Shown piece after piece: positions 9,814 through 10,006 of a DNA stretch of 10,006 bases (the stretch's first letter is position 1; every line of letters starts with the position of its first letter). The notes under the pieces were generated by a model. It was not told the origin of the DNA. It worked only from the letters and a program-made list of their open reading frames with translations, and did no database searches. Source of the DNA: an uncultured Granulicatella sp. (GTDB taxonomy: Bacteria > Bacillota > Bacilli > Lactobacillales > Aerococcaceae); contig CAKPVL010000040.1 of the NCBI GenBank assembly GCA_934193545.1, positions 1 to 10,006 on the forward strand. Reading direction: 5' to 3'. The position numbers were made by a program, and so were the translations under genes.

Positions 9814-9827
9814 CAAACAAATGTTCG
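9814..9827. promoter_or_regulatory. LexA box 2 at the transcription start
   Basis: CAAACAAATGTTCG keeps the GTTCG arm, and the other arm differs from CGAAC by one base. It shares AACAAATGTTC with box 1 read on the opposite strand. The dyad centres are 27 bp apart. It covers about +1 to +14 of the right-edge gene, just ahead of the GGAGGT ribosome site. Confidence 0.75.
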
Positions 9828-9839
9828 GAGGTATCGAAA

Positions 9840-10006
9840 ATGGAACAACGCAAATCAACATTTACATCATTTATCAAACCATTCATTAATAAACTACAAG
9901 TCTCTCAAGAAGAATATGAAGAAAAAGATGTGTTCTTTAAACCAACTGTAATGCCACTGATCGACGTGGTTGAACAAATTCACCACAGCTTCTACTTCAA
10001 GAAACC
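9840..10006 (+). CDS. Unrecognised protein, probably SOS-induced (N-terminal 55 residues; continues past the right edge)
   Basis: An open frame from ATG 9840 to the end of the window, with GGAGGT (9827-9832) 7 nt upstream and a strong promoter bearing two LexA boxes. The visible part starts MEQRKSTFTSFIKPFINKLQ and continues with an acidic stretch QEEYEEKD and then VFFKPTVMPLIDVVEQIHHS. There is no signal peptide or membrane helix in the visible part; it looks cytoplasmic and partly helical. I do not recognise the family. It does not resemble the N-termini of LexA, RecA, UvrA/UvrB or Y-family polymerases as I know them. By context it would be made after DNA damage; a role in repair, division arrest or mobile-element response cannot be chosen from this fragment. 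It is divergent from the ntp operon, with 230 bp between start codons. Confidence 0.85.
   Translation, partial: MEQRKSTFTSFIKPFINKLQVSQEEYEEKDVFFKPTVMPLIDVVEQIHHSFYFKK

Overview
The window is almost filled by one minus-strand operon for a bacterial V-type (V/A) ATPase. A cell-wall surface glycosidase gene is cut off by the left edge, and a divergent gene of unknown function, apparently under SOS control, is cut off by the right edge. The organism looks like a low-to-moderate GC Gram-positive of the order Lactobacillales. Four things point there: near-consensus AGGAGG ribosome sites, a YSIRK-type surface-protein signal peptide, ATPase subunits very close to those remembered for Enterococcus hirae (NtpA 593, NtpB 458, NtpD 210 and NtpG 103 residues), and Bacillus-type LexA boxes. 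The LexA boxes argue against Streptococcus, which lacks a classical LexA. A Granulicatella/Enterococcus-like bacterium is my inference, not a demonstrated assignment.

Layout from left to right. 1-902 (minus): N-terminal 300 residues of a secreted protein, most likely a GH101 endo-alpha-N-acetylgalactosaminidase that releases O-glycans from mucin-type glycoproteins. 903-1095: its promoter region, with two CcpA (cre)-like sites and the terminator of the ATPase operon. 1096-9609 (minus; transcription runs from right to left): ntpF-ntpI-ntpK-ntpE-ntpC-ntpG-ntpA-ntpB-ntpD, nine tightly packed genes with gaps of 34 nt or less or short overlaps. 9610-9839: a divergent intergenic region. It holds a near-consensus promoter for ntp with an inverted repeat over its start site, and, facing the other way, a strong promoter bracketed by two LexA boxes. 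9840-10006 (plus): first 55 codons of the unknown SOS-type gene. No gene-free stretch exceeds 300 bases.

How the ATPase genes work together: A and B form the ATP-hydrolysing hexamer; D and G form the central rotor shaft; C (subunit d) couples the shaft to the K (c) ring; I (subunit a) is the stator channel; E and F are the peripheral stalks. All five Na+ ligands known from the E. hirae c ring are present in NtpK, so this is predicted to be a sodium-pumping ATPase. The E. hirae genes ntpH and ntpJ are not present here.

Three of the nine ATPase genes appear to start at non-ATG codons (ntpA GTG; ntpE and ntpD TTG), as judged from Shine-Dalgarno placement and family length. The most open question is the identity of the SOS-controlled gene at the right edge.
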